Source of the DNA: Halotia wernerae
Lineage (GTDB): Bacteria; Cyanobacteriota; Cyanobacteriia; Cyanobacteriales; Nostocaceae
DNA length: 64,000 nt
NCBI GenBank assembly: GCA_034931985.1
Contig: JAYGHB010000102.1
Coordinates: 1-64,000, forward strand
Direction: 5' to 3'
Below are positions 33,895 through 43,314 of this stretch, piece by piece. The position numbers were made by a program, and so were the translations under genes. How positions within the stretch are numbered: the first letter of the stretch is position 1; every line of letters begins with the position of its first letter. The notes beneath the pieces were generated by a model. It was not told where the DNA came from and did no database searches. It worked only from the letters and a program-made list of their open reading frames with translations.

Positions 33895-35196
33895 TCACTC
33901 TTCTTGCTGAATTCGGCGGCGTACTGAATCGGCATGAGAAGGTAAGCCTTCAGCTGTTGCAAGTGCATCAATTGCTCCTGCCACTTTTTGCAGTGCGGTT
34001 TGTGAGTATTGGATAATACTAGAGTGTTTGAGGAAAGTTTCGACCCCTAGGGCTGAAGCATAGCGAGCAGCACCCGATGTAGGCAAAGTATGATTAGGAC
34101 CTGCTAAATAGTCTCCTACAGCTTCTGGTGTAGAATAACCTAAAAAGATTGCCCCAGCATGACGAATATTGGGAAGTACTGCCCAAGGATCTTTTACTTC
34201 TAACTCCAAGTGTTCGGGGGCAAATTCATTTGAAAGTTCTGCGGCTGCTTCTAATGATTCTACGACGACAATTAAACCGTAATGAGCGATCGCTTTTTCG
34301 GTGTCTATCCGCCGCGGGTGATCCACTAGCTGTCTTTCCACGGCTACTTGGACATTTTTTGCTAAAGCAGTATCCGTCGTCAATAAAATTGCCGCCGCCA
34401 TCGGATCATGTTCAGCTTGTGCCAACAAATCAGTAGCCACATGGACAGGATTGGCCGTTTCATCAGCAATAATTAGCACCTCACTTGGCCCTGCTAAAGA
34501 ATCAATGCCGACGATACCATAGACAAGTTTTTTCGCTAGGGTGACATAAATATTACCAGGCCCAGTAATTACATTTACTTGAGGAATCGTTTCTGTGCCG
34601 TAGGCTAAAGCCGCGATCGCTTGCGCTCCCCCTACTCGATAAACTTCTTGCACCCCTGCTTCTTGAGCAGCCACCAAAACTGCTGGGTTAATGGCCTTGC
34701 CTGCTCTTGGTGGTGTCGCCATCACCACGCGGGGGACACCAGCTACCTTCGCCGGAATTGCATTCATGAGTACCGCACTAGGATAAGCAGCACGACCACC
34801 AGGGACGTATAAACCTGCCCGATCTACAGGGGTGTAGCGTTTGCCTAGCACCACATCGTCATCGCCAAAGTGTACCCAGCTTTTTGGGACTCGTTGACGG
34901 TGAAATGCTTCAATTTGGCGACCAGCCAACTGAATCGCCTGGAGCAGCTCTTTTGACACCTGTTGGTAGGCCGCATCCAGTTCCGAACCTGTCACCCGCA
35001 GTTCTTCCGGCTTCAAGGTTTGGTTGTCAAATTCAGATGTATAATGCAACACAGCTTTGTCGCCTTGGCGCTTCACTGCTTGCAACACTTCCCGCACTGT
35101 GGCTTCTTTGTGAAGCACCTGTTCGTCATGGGTGCGATCGCAGATACGCAGTAGTTCTGCTCTAACGTCTGCCTGCTGAGTAATGATTCGCAGCAT
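33895..35196 (-). CDS. hisD: histidinol dehydrogenase
   Basis: A 433-residue zinc enzyme that oxidises L-histidinol to L-histidine with NAD, the last steps of histidine biosynthesis. Typical blocks are GLYVPGGRAAYPS, ITGPGNIYVTLAK, GIDSLAGPSEVLI, QAEHDPMAA and EFAPEHLELEV (catalytic Glu and His). ATG 35196 (MLRIITQQ) is used; the frame continues open to 35286 but the extra 30 residues do not fit the family. No other his genes are nearby, as is normal for scattered his genes in cyanobacteria. Confidence 0.96.
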   Translation of the reverse strand: MLRIITQQADVRAELLRICDRTHDEQVLHKEATVREVLQAVKRQGDKAVLHYTSEFDNQTLKPEELRVTGSELDAAYQQVSKELLQAIQLAGRQIEAFHRQRVPKSWVHFGDDDVVLGKRYTPVDRAGLYVPGGRAAYPSAVLMNAIPAKVAGVPRVVMATPPRAGKAINPAVLVAAQEAGVQEVYRVGGAQAIAALAYGTETIPQVNVITGPGNIYVTLAKKLVYGIVGIDSLAGPSEVLIIADETANPVHVATDLLAQAEHDPMAAAILLTTDTALAKNVQVAVERQLVDHPRRIDTEKAIAHYGLIVVVESLEAAAELSNEFAPEHLELEVKDPWAVLPNIRHAGAIFLGYSTPEAVGDYLAGPNHTLPTSGAARYASALGVETFLKHSSIIQYSQTALQKVAGAIDALATAEGLPSHADSVRRRIQQEE

Positions 35197-36040
35197 GGAG
35201 TAAGGAGAATGCCAAAATTTTAGAATATTTCCGCCTGAGAATTTAGTCTTGCTTTTGACCCATAAAGTATGCCAAGGCAATCTCAATTCTCTTCTCTAGC
35301 TTAACCTGGATTTTTTTGATACTCTCAAGGTCGCCCGCTGATAAGTTGCTTGAGAAGGCGAATAAATTACTCAGTCCGACTGGCCTGGATTGGCTGACGG
35401 CAGGGAGTGGATACGCCAACACCACTACCCTTAAGCCTTAACCCTCGTTTCCTGTGGGTATGATAGATGTTATATTTGTACATCTATATACCTGTTATTC
35501 AGGATAAGGGCAGACTCTAAGTATAATTATTGCTTATTTTTCTACTTTTATTACCTAAAATTGACACAAACACCATATATTGGGTCTGTACATTAAAAGG
35601 GAACAGGAAACAGGGACTGCGTGTGATGGGAGATTTAGACTCCCATCAACGCTTACCGCCACAAGAAGGGGGACTCAGACCCACTGGTGGGAGAAGGAAC
35701 AAACAGGCAACAAACCTTGTATCTTGTCAACAAACCTCACTGTTGCCTGTTGCCCGTTAAGAGTTCCCTCTCCCGTTCGCGTAGCGTCTCCGATAGGAGA
35801 AGGGAGTTGATCAGGTAGTGGGTGGTTTAGGTTCGCAATTTATTAGAGTACCTAATTCTAACGCATTTCCTGACTTTAGTACATACCACGCAAGAGTTTG
35901 TCAAGTCTTCTTGATCTAATGCAGTAAGTCCAAGATCAAAGTGAGATTTTTTTCAGAAATCCTCAGATTGGCAATATGGATGCTATATTAGTAAATCTAG
36001 TAGTGTGTGTACATAATTAATAGTCTTTTTGGAATCGACT
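35197..36040. other. 844-base gap between hisD and rpsT
   Basis: Divergent intergenic region. It contains fold-back and GC-rich dispersed repeats at about 35620-35815, including TTCGCGTAGCGTCTCC followed by GATAGGAGA. Short open frames across 35530-35810 are made of repeat sequence and are not genes. The right end carries the rpsT promoter region. Confidence 0.6.
35981..35989 (+). promoter_or_regulatory. extended -10 candidate for rpsT
   Basis: TGCTATATT fits an extended -10 (TGn plus TATATT) and would start transcription about 45 bases before the rpsT start codon. No good -35 at 17 bases was found, as is common for extended -10 promoters. Tentative. Confidence 0.35.
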
Positions 36041-36337
36041 GTGGCGAATACAAAGTCTGCTCTTAAACGCGCCCAAATCGCAGAACGTAACCGACTGCGT
36101 AATAAAGCTTACAAATCAGCAGTTAAAACGCTGATGAAGAAATATGTGAGTTCCGTAGAAAGCTATACAGCTAATCCTACACCAGAATCAAAACAAGAAG
36201 TACAAGTGCGATTGTCCGAGGCTTACAGCAAAATTGATAAAGCTGTCAAGCGCGGCATCCTTCACCCCAATAATGGCGCAAGGAAAAAGTCAAGATTGGC
36301 TCACAAACTCCAGCCAGTAGCACAAACTGCTCAATAG
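36041..36337 (+). CDS. rpsT: 30S ribosomal protein S20
   Basis: A 98-residue basic, helical protein that binds 16S rRNA in the body of the small subunit. It begins MANTKSALKRAQIAERNRLRN and carries KRGILHPNNGARKKSRLA, both diagnostic. The start is GTG 36041; four upstream codons from TTG 36029 are not part of the protein. It is followed after 53 bases by tatD and then the RNA polymerase genes, a conserved order in Nostocaceae. Confidence 0.97.
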   Translation: MANTKSALKRAQIAERNRLRNKAYKSAVKTLMKKYVSSVESYTANPTPESKQEVQVRLSEAYSKIDKAVKRGILHPNNGARKKSRLAHKLQPVAQTAQ

Positions 36338-36390
36338 TCCCAAGTCAAAAGTTTAAGAACTAACTCTTGACTATTGACTCTATAACCAAA

Positions 36391-37173
36391 ATGCAGCTGA
36401 TTGACACCCACGTTCATCTCAACTTTGACTCATTCCAGCCAGATTTAGCTTCAGTACGATTGCGATGGCAACAAGCAGGGGTAGTGCGTTTAGTACACTC
36501 TTGTGTAGAGCCAGCCGAATTTGCCAGCATTCAAGCTATAGCACATCAGTTTCCCGAACTGAGCTTTGCCGTAGGGTTACATCCTTTAGATGCCCAAAAA
36601 TGGCACAGCGATTGGGCTGATAAAATCCGTTCTTTGGCTAGTTCAGAACCGAAAGTGGTAGCTATAGGAGAAATGGGGCTGGATTTTTACAAAGCAGATA
36701 ACTATGCAATTCAGTGCATGGTATTCGAGGCGCAATTAGCGATCGCATCCCAACTCCACTTACCAGTGATTATTCACTGTCGTGATGCGGCAAAACAGGT
36801 AAGAGAAATATTGCAAAAATGGCAATTTAAGGGAAAACCTCTGCGGGGTGTGATGCATTGTTGGGGAGGGACACCAGAAGAAACACAATGGTTCCTGGAC
36901 TTAGGCTTTTACATTAGCTTTAGTGGCACAGTCACATTCAAAAACGCTCAGGCAATCCACGCCTCAGCCGCAATGGTGCGAAGCGATCGCCTGTTGATTG
37001 AAACAGACTGTCCTTTCCTGGCTCCGGTACCCAAACGGGGCGAAAAGCGTAACGAACCTGCCTATGTCCGCTATGTAGCGGAGCAAGTAGCCCAGTTGCG
37101 TGGGGAAACAGTAGAGACGATCGCCCATCAAACCACCCGAAATGCCTGTGAATTATTCGGTTTGGTAGTATAA
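36391..37173 (+). CDS. tatD: TatD family metal-dependent hydrolase/DNase
   Basis: A 260-residue TIM-barrel metallohydrolase. Metal ligands are seen in DTHVHLNF (HxH), the GEMGLDF glutamate, IIHCRDA histidine, MHCWGG histidine and TDCPFLAP aspartate. Family members act as 3'-5' deoxyribonucleases; the in vivo substrate is debated. ATG 36391 replaces an upstream in-frame start at 36367 lying in a repeat-like tract. It lies between rpsT and the rpoB leader on the same strand. Confidence 0.93.
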   Translation: MQLIDTHVHLNFDSFQPDLASVRLRWQQAGVVRLVHSCVEPAEFASIQAIAHQFPELSFAVGLHPLDAQKWHSDWADKIRSLASSEPKVVAIGEMGLDFYKADNYAIQCMVFEAQLAIASQLHLPVIIHCRDAAKQVREILQKWQFKGKPLRGVMHCWGGTPEETQWFLDLGFYISFSGTVTFKNAQAIHASAAMVRSDRLLIETDCPFLAPVPKRGEKRNEPAYVRYVAEQVAQLRGETVETIAHQTTRNACELFGLVV

Positions 37174-37888
37174 GTTACAAGTATTAAGGTTCGTAGGTTG
37201 AAAAAAATAAACCTCTGGAAGGACAAAAACATGCTAGAATTATTCCCTCCAAAACATTTTGCTTGCGTCATAATGATAAAGTAAGGAATTGAAAACTTCT
37301 AACAACTTGATTTTGTACTGTTATCAGCTTGACCATCCTCCTCCTCTCTACATCCGGATGCTCTCATGACCGTGAGCTAAACTTAGGTAGAAATTGCCTG
37401 ACTACTCTGTATCTAAACCTATAGAAAATTGTTAAACGTAAATTGTCTTGTGAGTAAAACCCACCAAAATCAATCCAGTCTGATACCAAGCCGACAAAGG
37501 GCGGCTCATTTCCTCAATCCTAAAATATCACCGTGAGTATAAATGGTGTATTGAAGACAGATGAAGTCTAGAGTGCGTGGGTTGATGAGCGCACTTTTGG
37601 GAGGGGAAGTTGATCAAAGCCAATCAAATTCAGCTATATTCCAGCCACCTACTGTTAAAGCATCAAGTTAACAGCCAGATATTAGTGGCTCTGACCTGCC
37701 AGCAAGGGCGATTACCCCCTTGTCAAAATCGCTATTTACGGCTTAAATTGCTGCGTTTACCTGCATTTCTAAAATAGCAGCTGGCATCAGGAGAAGTTCC
37801 CAAACAGCTATAGACACGAGCTGGCGGTGAAAAACTGCCAAAGCAGTGTCCTCTCAATAAGTTTAACCAGGTTGACAAAGGTAGAGGC
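37174..37888 (+). promoter_or_regulatory. 715-base leader/promoter region of rpoB-rpoC1-rpoC2
   Basis: No protein gene is supported here. The long gap must contain the promoter for the RNA polymerase operon. A hairpin with terminator features lies at 37572-37598: AGTGCG and CGCACT around 12 bases, followed by TTTT. It sits about 290 bases before the rpoB ATG and may act as an attenuator. A small minus-strand open frame at 37732-38016 overlaps rpoB and is spurious. Confidence 0.5.
37572..37598 (+). terminator. attenuator-like hairpin in the rpoB leader
   Basis: AGTGCG (37572-37577) and CGCACT (37590-37595) pair perfectly; the stem can add a G-T pair and is followed by TTTTGG. The short T-run suggests a weak or conditional terminator rather than a strong one. 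Confidence 0.35.
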
Positions 37889-40800
37889 ATGACTAGCGAA
37901 ACATATATTGAACCCGCCTTTTTGTTGCCCGACTTGATTGAAATCCAGCGTTCAAGCTTTCGCTGGTTTTTGGAAGAAGGGTTGATAGAAGAACTTAACT
38001 CTTTTAGTCCGATCACAGATTACACTGGCAAGCTAGAATTGCACTTTCTCGGACATAACTACAAACTCAAAGAGCCAAAGTACAGCGTTGAAGAAGCCAA
38101 ACGGCGGGATAGTACTTATGCAGTCCAAATGTATGTCCCCACACGTTTGTTGAACAAAGAAACAGGGGATATTAAAGAGCAAGAAGTATTTATTGGGGAT
38201 CTGCCTTTAATGACTGATCGCGGCACGTTTATTATTAACGGAGCCGAGCGAGTGATCGTCAACCAAATAGTGCGATCGCCAGGAGTTTACTACAAATCCG
38301 AAATCGACAAAAACGGGCGGCGTACCTATTCTGCCAGTCTTATCCCCAACCGAGGGGCATGGCTGAAATTTGAAACAGACCGTAACGATTTAGTTTGGGT
38401 ACGCATTGATAAAACCCGTAAACTCTCAGCACAGGTGCTATTAAAAGCTCTGGGCTTATCAGATAACGAAATTTTTGACGCTTTACGTCACCCAGAATAT
38501 TTCCAAAAAACCATCGAAAAAGAAGGGCAATTTTCTGAAGAAGAAGCCCTGATGGAGTTATATCGTAAACTGCGTCCTGGTGAGCCGCCCACAGTATTAG
38601 GTGGACAACAACTATTAGACTCTCGTTTCTTTGACCCGAAACGTTATGACCTAGGTCGTGTTGGACGCTATAAGCTCAATAAAAAACTCCGGTTGTCTGT
38701 TCCCGACACCATGCGTGTGCTGACTTCTGGGGATATCTTGGCAGCAGTAGATTACCTGATTAACCTGGAATATGATATTGGCAACATCGACGACATTGAT
38801 CACTTAGGGAATCGTCGGGTCAGAAGCGTAGGCGAATTACTACAGAATCAGGTGCGCGTTGGTTTAAATCGACTAGAAAGAATCATCCGGGAACGGATGA
38901 CTGTATCCGATGCCGAAGTTCTGACTCCTGCTTCCTTAGTTAACCCCAAACCATTGGTAGCGGCAATTAAGGAATTCTTTGGTTCTAGCCAGTTAAGTCA
39001 GTTCATGGATCAAACCAATCCCCTGGCAGAACTGACCCACAAACGCCGTCTCAGCGCCCTAGGCCCTGGTGGTTTAACCCGTGAACGGGCTGGCTTTGCG
39101 GTACGGGATATTCATCCTTCTCACTACGGACGCATTTGTCCCATTGAGACACCAGAAGGTCCTAACGCGGGTTTGATTGGCTCTTTGGCAACCCATGCCA
39201 GAGTCAACCAATACGGCTTTTTGGAAACGCCATTTAGACCCGTGGAAAATGGGCAAGTGCGATTTGACGTTACACCAGTGTACATGACAGCCGACGAAGA
39301 AGACGATCTACGGACTGCCACTGGTGATATCCCCGTAGACGAAAATGGCTACATCAAAGGGCCACTAGTCCCCGTGCGCTATCGGCAAGATTGGGCTACT
39401 ACCACACCAGAACAAGTGGACTATGTAGCAGTTTCCCCAGTGCAAATCGTGTCAGTGGCGACAAGCATGATTCCTTTTTTGGAGCATGACGACGCCAACC
39501 GAGCGCTGATGGGTTCCAACATGCAACGGCAGGCAGTACCATTGCTCAAACCAGAACGCCCTTTAGTAGGCACTGGTTTAGAAGCACAAGGAGCAAGAGA
39601 CTCCGGGATGGTAATTATATCGCGCACCGATGGCGATGTGATCTACGTTGATGCCACAGAAATTCGTATACGTCCCAGATCTGGGGGTTCGGAAATTAAG
39701 TACCGACTTTCCAAGTACCAGAGATCTAATCAGGATACCTGTCTTAATCAAAAGCCCCTAGTTCGGATTGGTGAGCGTGTTGTTGCCGGTCAAGTGCTGG
39801 CTGATGGCTCCTCCACCGAAGGTGGTGAATTAGCATTGGGGCAAAATATTGTCGTCGCTTATATGCCTTGGGAAGGCTATAACTACGAAGATGCAATTTT
39901 GATTTCTGAGCGACTGGTACAGGATGATATCTACACCTCAATTCACATTGAAAAATATGAAATTGAAGCAAGACAAACCAAGCTAGGCCCGGAGGAAATT
40001 ACTAGAGAAATTCCTAACGTTGGGGAAGATGCCCTGCGGCAATTAGATGAACAGGGAATTATTCGGATTGGAGCATGGGTAGAATCAGGAGATATCTTAG
40101 TAGGAAAAGTCACACCTAAAGGTGAATCAGACCAACCACCAGAAGAAAAACTGTTACGTGCCATATTCGGTGAAAAAGCACGGGATGTAAGAGATAATTC
40201 CCTACGAGTACCAAACGGCGAAAAAGGGCGAGTAGTGGACGTGCGCCTGTTTACCCGTGAGCAAGGCGACGAACTGCCACCAGGAGCCAACATGGTAGTC
40301 CGGGTGTACGTAGCGCAAAAGCGCAAAATCCAAGTCGGCGACAAAATGGCAGGACGACACGGTAATAAAGGAATTATTTCGCGGATCTTACCAGCGGAAG
40401 ATATGCCTTATTTGCCTGATGGTTCACCAGTAGATATCGTCCTCAACCCCTTGGGCGTACCCAGCCGGATGAACGTTGGGCAGGTATTTGAGTGTCTCTT
40501 GGGTTGGGCTGGTCAAACCTTGGGGGTAAGATTTAAGATTACTCCCTTCGATGAAATGTACGGGGAAGAATCATCCCGCCGCATCGTACATGGCAAGTTG
40601 CAAGAAGCACGAGACGAAACAGGTAAAGACTGGGTATATAACCCAGATGATCCTGGCAAAATCTTGGTCTTTGATGGGCGCACAGGTGAACCCTTTGACC
40701 GACCCGTTACCGTGGGTGTGGCTTATATGCTGAAGTTGGTGCATCTGGTGGACGATAAGATTCACGCTCGTTCCACAGGCCCATACTCCTTGGTAACTCA

Positions 40801-41188
40801 GCAACCTTTGGGTGGCAAAGCCCAACAAGGTGGTCAGCGATTTGGGGAAATGGAAGTGTGGGCATTGGAAGCCTTTGGTGCAGCTTACACCTTGCAGGAG
40901 TTGCTGACAGTCAAATCCGACGATATGCAGGGGCGTAATGAAGCGCTGAATGCGATCGTTAAAGGTAAGGCAATTCCCCGACCTGGGACACCAGAGTCCT
41001 TTAAGGTGCTAATGCGAGAACTGCAATCATTGGGTTTAGACATTGCCGTACACAAAGTTGAAACCCAAGCAGATGGTAGTTCCTTGGATGTGGAGGTCGA
41101 TTTAATGGCAGACCAGTCTGCTCGGCGTACACCTCCAAGACCTACCTACGAATCTCTCTCCCGTGATTCTTTGGAAGAAGAAGAGTAG
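37889..41188 (+). CDS. rpoB: DNA-directed RNA polymerase beta subunit
   Basis: A 1099-residue core RNA polymerase subunit forming half of the active-site cleft and the rifampicin pocket (region QLSQFMDQTNPLAELTHKRRLSALGPGG). Other diagnostic blocks are GPNAGLIGSLA, NLLVAYMPWEGYNYEDA (here QNIVVAYMPWEGYNYED), GDKMAGRHGNKG, and the C-terminal GGQRFGEMEVWALEAFGA. The length is normal for cyanobacteria, which lack the long lineage insertions of E. coli beta. It is first in rpoB-rpoC1-rpoC2; the gap to rpoC1 holds an inverted repeat. Start ATG 37889 has a GTAGAGG motif upstream. Confidence 0.99.
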   Translation: MTSETYIEPAFLLPDLIEIQRSSFRWFLEEGLIEELNSFSPITDYTGKLELHFLGHNYKLKEPKYSVEEAKRRDSTYAVQMYVPTRLLNKETGDIKEQEVFIGDLPLMTDRGTFIINGAERVIVNQIVRSPGVYYKSEIDKNGRRTYSASLIPNRGAWLKFETDRNDLVWVRIDKTRKLSAQVLLKALGLSDNEIFDALRHPEYFQKTIEKEGQFSEEEALMELYRKLRPGEPPTVLGGQQLLDSRFFDPKRYDLGRVGRYKLNKKLRLSVPDTMRVLTSGDILAAVDYLINLEYDIGNIDDIDHLGNRRVRSVGELLQNQVRVGLNRLERIIRERMTVSDAEVLTPASLVNPKPLVAAIKEFFGSSQLSQFMDQTNPLAELTHKRRLSALGPGGLTRERAGFAVRDIHPSHYGRICPIETPEGPNAGLIGSLATHARVNQYGFLETPFRPVENGQVRFDVTPVYMTADEEDDLRTATGDIPVDENGYIKGPLVPVRYRQDWATTTPEQVDYVAVSPVQIVSVATSMIPFLEHDDANRALMGSNMQRQAVPLLKPERPLVGTGLEAQGARDSGMVIISRTDGDVIYVDATEIRIRPRSGGSEIKYRLSKYQRSNQDTCLNQKPLVRIGERVVAGQVLADGSSTEGGELALGQNIVVAYMPWEGYNYEDAILISERLVQDDIYTSIHIEKYEIEARQTKLGPEEITREIPNVGEDALRQLDEQGIIRIGAWVESGDILVGKVTPKGESDQPPEEKLLRAIFGEKARDVRDNSLRVPNGEKGRVVDVRLFTREQGDELPPGANMVVRVYVAQKRKIQVGDKMAGRHGNKGIISRILPAEDMPYLPDGSPVDIVLNPLGVPSRMNVGQVFECLLGWAGQTLGVRFKITPFDEMYGEESSRRIVHGKLQEARDETGKDWVYNPDDPGKILVFDGRTGEPFDRPVTVGVAYMLKLVHLVDDKIHARSTGPYSLVTQQPLGGKAQQGGQRFGEMEVWALEAFGAAYTLQELLTVKSDDMQGRNEALNAIVKGKAIPRPGTPESFKVLMRELQSLGLDIAVHKVETQADGSSLDVEVDLMADQSARRTPPRPTYESLSRDSLEEEE

Positions 41189-41198
41189 AGAGTGAGAA

Positions 41199-41236
41199 GT
41201 TAGGAGTTGTAAAGTTAAGAACTAATAACTCCTAAC
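41199..41236. repeat. inverted repeat in the rpoB-rpoC1 gap
   Basis: GTTAGGAGTT (41199-41208) and AACTCCTAAC (41227-41236) are perfect 10-bp arms around 18 bases; flanking GTGA and TCAC extend the stem after a bulge. No T-run follows, so it is more likely a dispersed palindromic repeat or RNA-processing/stability element than a terminator. Confidence 0.7.
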
Positions 41237-41325
41237 TCACAAGTAAAAACTAAATACTCCTCCAAGCACGGGCGTAGAACCTCGTGCATTTACTTACTCA
41301 TAACTTAGAACTTAGTACTAAAGAA

Positions 41326-43203
41326 ATGAGACCAGCCCAAACTAATCAGTTTGATTACGTAAAAATCGGTTTAGCATCGCCAGAACGTATTCGGCAGTGG
41401 GGTGAACGAACTCTGCCTAACGGTCAATTAGTAGGCGAGGTCACTAAACCAGAGACAATTAATTACCGAACTCTCAAGCCGGAGATGGATGGCTTGTTTT
41501 GTGAGCGCATCTTTGGCCCTGCAAAAGATTGGGAATGCCATTGCGGCAAGTATAAAAGAGTCCGTCACCGTGGAATTGTATGTGAGCGCTGTGGTGTAGA
41601 AGTTACCGAGTCGCGGGTACGTCGCCATCGCATGGGATATATCAAACTTGCTGCTCCAGTAGCCCACGTCTGGTATCTCAAAGGCATCCCTAGCTATATT
41701 TCCATCTTGTTGGATATGCCCTTGCGGGATGTGGAGCAAATAGTATATTTCAACTCTTATGTTGTTCTCAGTCCTGGTAATGCCGAAACTTTAACCTACA
41801 AACAGCTACTCAGTGAAGACCAGTGGTTGGAAATTGAAGACCAAATTTACAGCGAAGACTCTCAGTTGCAAGGCGTTGAGGTAGGTATTGGTGCTGAAGC
41901 GCTGCTGCGTTTGCTTGCTGATATTAACTTAGAGCAAGAAGCTGAAAGCCTGCGGGAAGAAATTGGTAATGCTAAAGGGCAAAAACGAGCCAAGTTAATT
42001 AAGCGCCTGCGGGTGATTGATAACTTCATTGCCACCGGCTCTAAACCTGAGTGGATGGTTATGGCGGTGATTCCTGTAATTCCCCCTGACCTGCGCCCAA
42101 TGGTACAGCTGGATGGTGGACGCTTTGCTACCAGCGATTTGAATGACTTGTATCGGCGAGTCATTAACCGTAATAATCGCTTGGCAAGGCTTCAAGAGAT
42201 TTTAGCACCAGAAATTATTGTGCGGAATGAAAAGCGGATGCTGCAAGAAGCAGTAGATGCTTTGATTGACAATGGTCGCCGCGGACGCACGGTAGTAGGG
42301 GCAAATAACCGACCTCTGAAGTCTTTGTCTGACATTATTGAGGGTAAACAAGGTCGTTTCCGGCAAAACTTGTTAGGTAAACGAGTTGATTATTCTGGAC
42401 GTTCTGTGATTGTTGTTGGGCCGAAGCTGAAAATTCACCAGTGCGGTTTGCCTAGGGAAATGGCCATCGAGTTATTTCAACCGTTTGTGATTAATCGCCT
42501 GATTCGTAGCGGCATGGTCAATAACATCAAAGCGGCGAAAAAGCTGATATCCCGTAATGACCCTAGTGTCTGGGATGTACTAGAAGAGGTAATTGAAGGA
42601 CACCCAGTCATGCTCAACCGAGCGCCGACACTGCACCGCTTAGGTATTCAAGCTTTTGAACCGATTTTGGTAGAAGGTAGAGCAATTCAACTACATCCTT
42701 TGGTGTGTCCAGCGTTTAACGCTGACTTTGACGGTGACCAAATGGCGGTACACGTTCCTTTGTCTTTGGAAAGTCAGGCAGAGGCGCGGTTGTTAATGCT
42801 GGCTTCTAACAATATTCTGTCACCAGCTACAGGTAGACCCATTATCACACCTAGCCAAGATATGGTATTGGGGGCATATTACTTAACAGCAGAAAATCCT
42901 GGCGCTACAAAAGGTGCAGGTAATTACTTTGCTTCTCTGGATGATGTAATCATGGCTTTCCAGCAAGAGCAAATTGACTTACATGCTTACATCTACGTGC
43001 GGTTTGATGGTGAAGTTGAATCAGACCATCCAGATCAGGAGCCTCTGGAAGTAACAGAAAATAGTGATGGTAGTCGGACATTGCTGTATAAATTCCGCCG
43101 AGTCAGAGAAGATGCCAAGGGAAATTTAATTTCTCAGTATGTACGCACAACGCCTGGTCGTGTTATTTACAACAAAGCAATTCAGGAAGCATTAGCAGTT
43201 TAG
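41326..43203 (+). CDS. rpoC1: DNA-directed RNA polymerase gamma (beta-prime N-terminal) subunit
   Basis: A 625-residue protein equal to the N-terminal part of bacterial beta-prime, encoded separately in cyanobacteria and plastids. The zinc ribbon is CHCGKYKRVRHRGIVCERCG (about residues 70-90), and the catalytic magnesium loop is NADFDGDQMAVH (about 464-475). ATG 41326 (MRPAQTNQFDYVK) is chosen over GTG 41284 because family members start here. It assembles with RpoC2, RpoB, RpoA and omega. Confidence 0.99.
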   Translation: MRPAQTNQFDYVKIGLASPERIRQWGERTLPNGQLVGEVTKPETINYRTLKPEMDGLFCERIFGPAKDWECHCGKYKRVRHRGIVCERCGVEVTESRVRRHRMGYIKLAAPVAHVWYLKGIPSYISILLDMPLRDVEQIVYFNSYVVLSPGNAETLTYKQLLSEDQWLEIEDQIYSEDSQLQGVEVGIGAEALLRLLADINLEQEAESLREEIGNAKGQKRAKLIKRLRVIDNFIATGSKPEWMVMAVIPVIPPDLRPMVQLDGGRFATSDLNDLYRRVINRNNRLARLQEILAPEIIVRNEKRMLQEAVDALIDNGRRGRTVVGANNRPLKSLSDIIEGKQGRFRQNLLGKRVDYSGRSVIVVGPKLKIHQCGLPREMAIELFQPFVINRLIRSGMVNNIKAAKKLISRNDPSVWDVLEEVIEGHPVMLNRAPTLHRLGIQAFEPILVEGRAIQLHPLVCPAFNADFDGDQMAVHVPLSLESQAEARLLMLASNNILSPATGRPIITPSQDMVLGAYYLTAENPGATKGAGNYFASLDDVIMAFQQEQIDLHAYIYVRFDGEVESDHPDQEPLEVTENSDGSRTLLYKFRRVREDAKGNLISQYVRTTPGRVIYNKAIQEALAV

Positions 43204-43314
43204 GAGCTAGGGACTAGGAAAGGCAGAGGAGCAGGGAAGCAGGGGAAGGAAATAATAACCAATGCCCCATGCCCTATGCCCAATCTGAATGACTAAGGAT
43301 AAAGGATTAAATAA
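43204..43314. repeat. rpoC1-rpoC2 gap with repeat-type sequence
   Basis: The 111-base gap carries G/A-rich (GCAGGGGAAGG) and CCCCATGCCCTATGCCCAAT-type heptamer-like sequence, similar to the tract before rimM. No hairpin with a T-run is present, so rpoC2 is likely co-transcribed. Confidence 0.6.

Noticed and set aside
35530..35810. Two overlapping 76-residue open frames upstream of rpsT
   Set aside because: Both translate dispersed repeat sequence in two frames; no start site or family resemblance.
37732..38016. 94-residue minus-strand open frame over the rpoB start
   Set aside because: Overlaps the 5' end of rpoB antisense and does not look like a protein.
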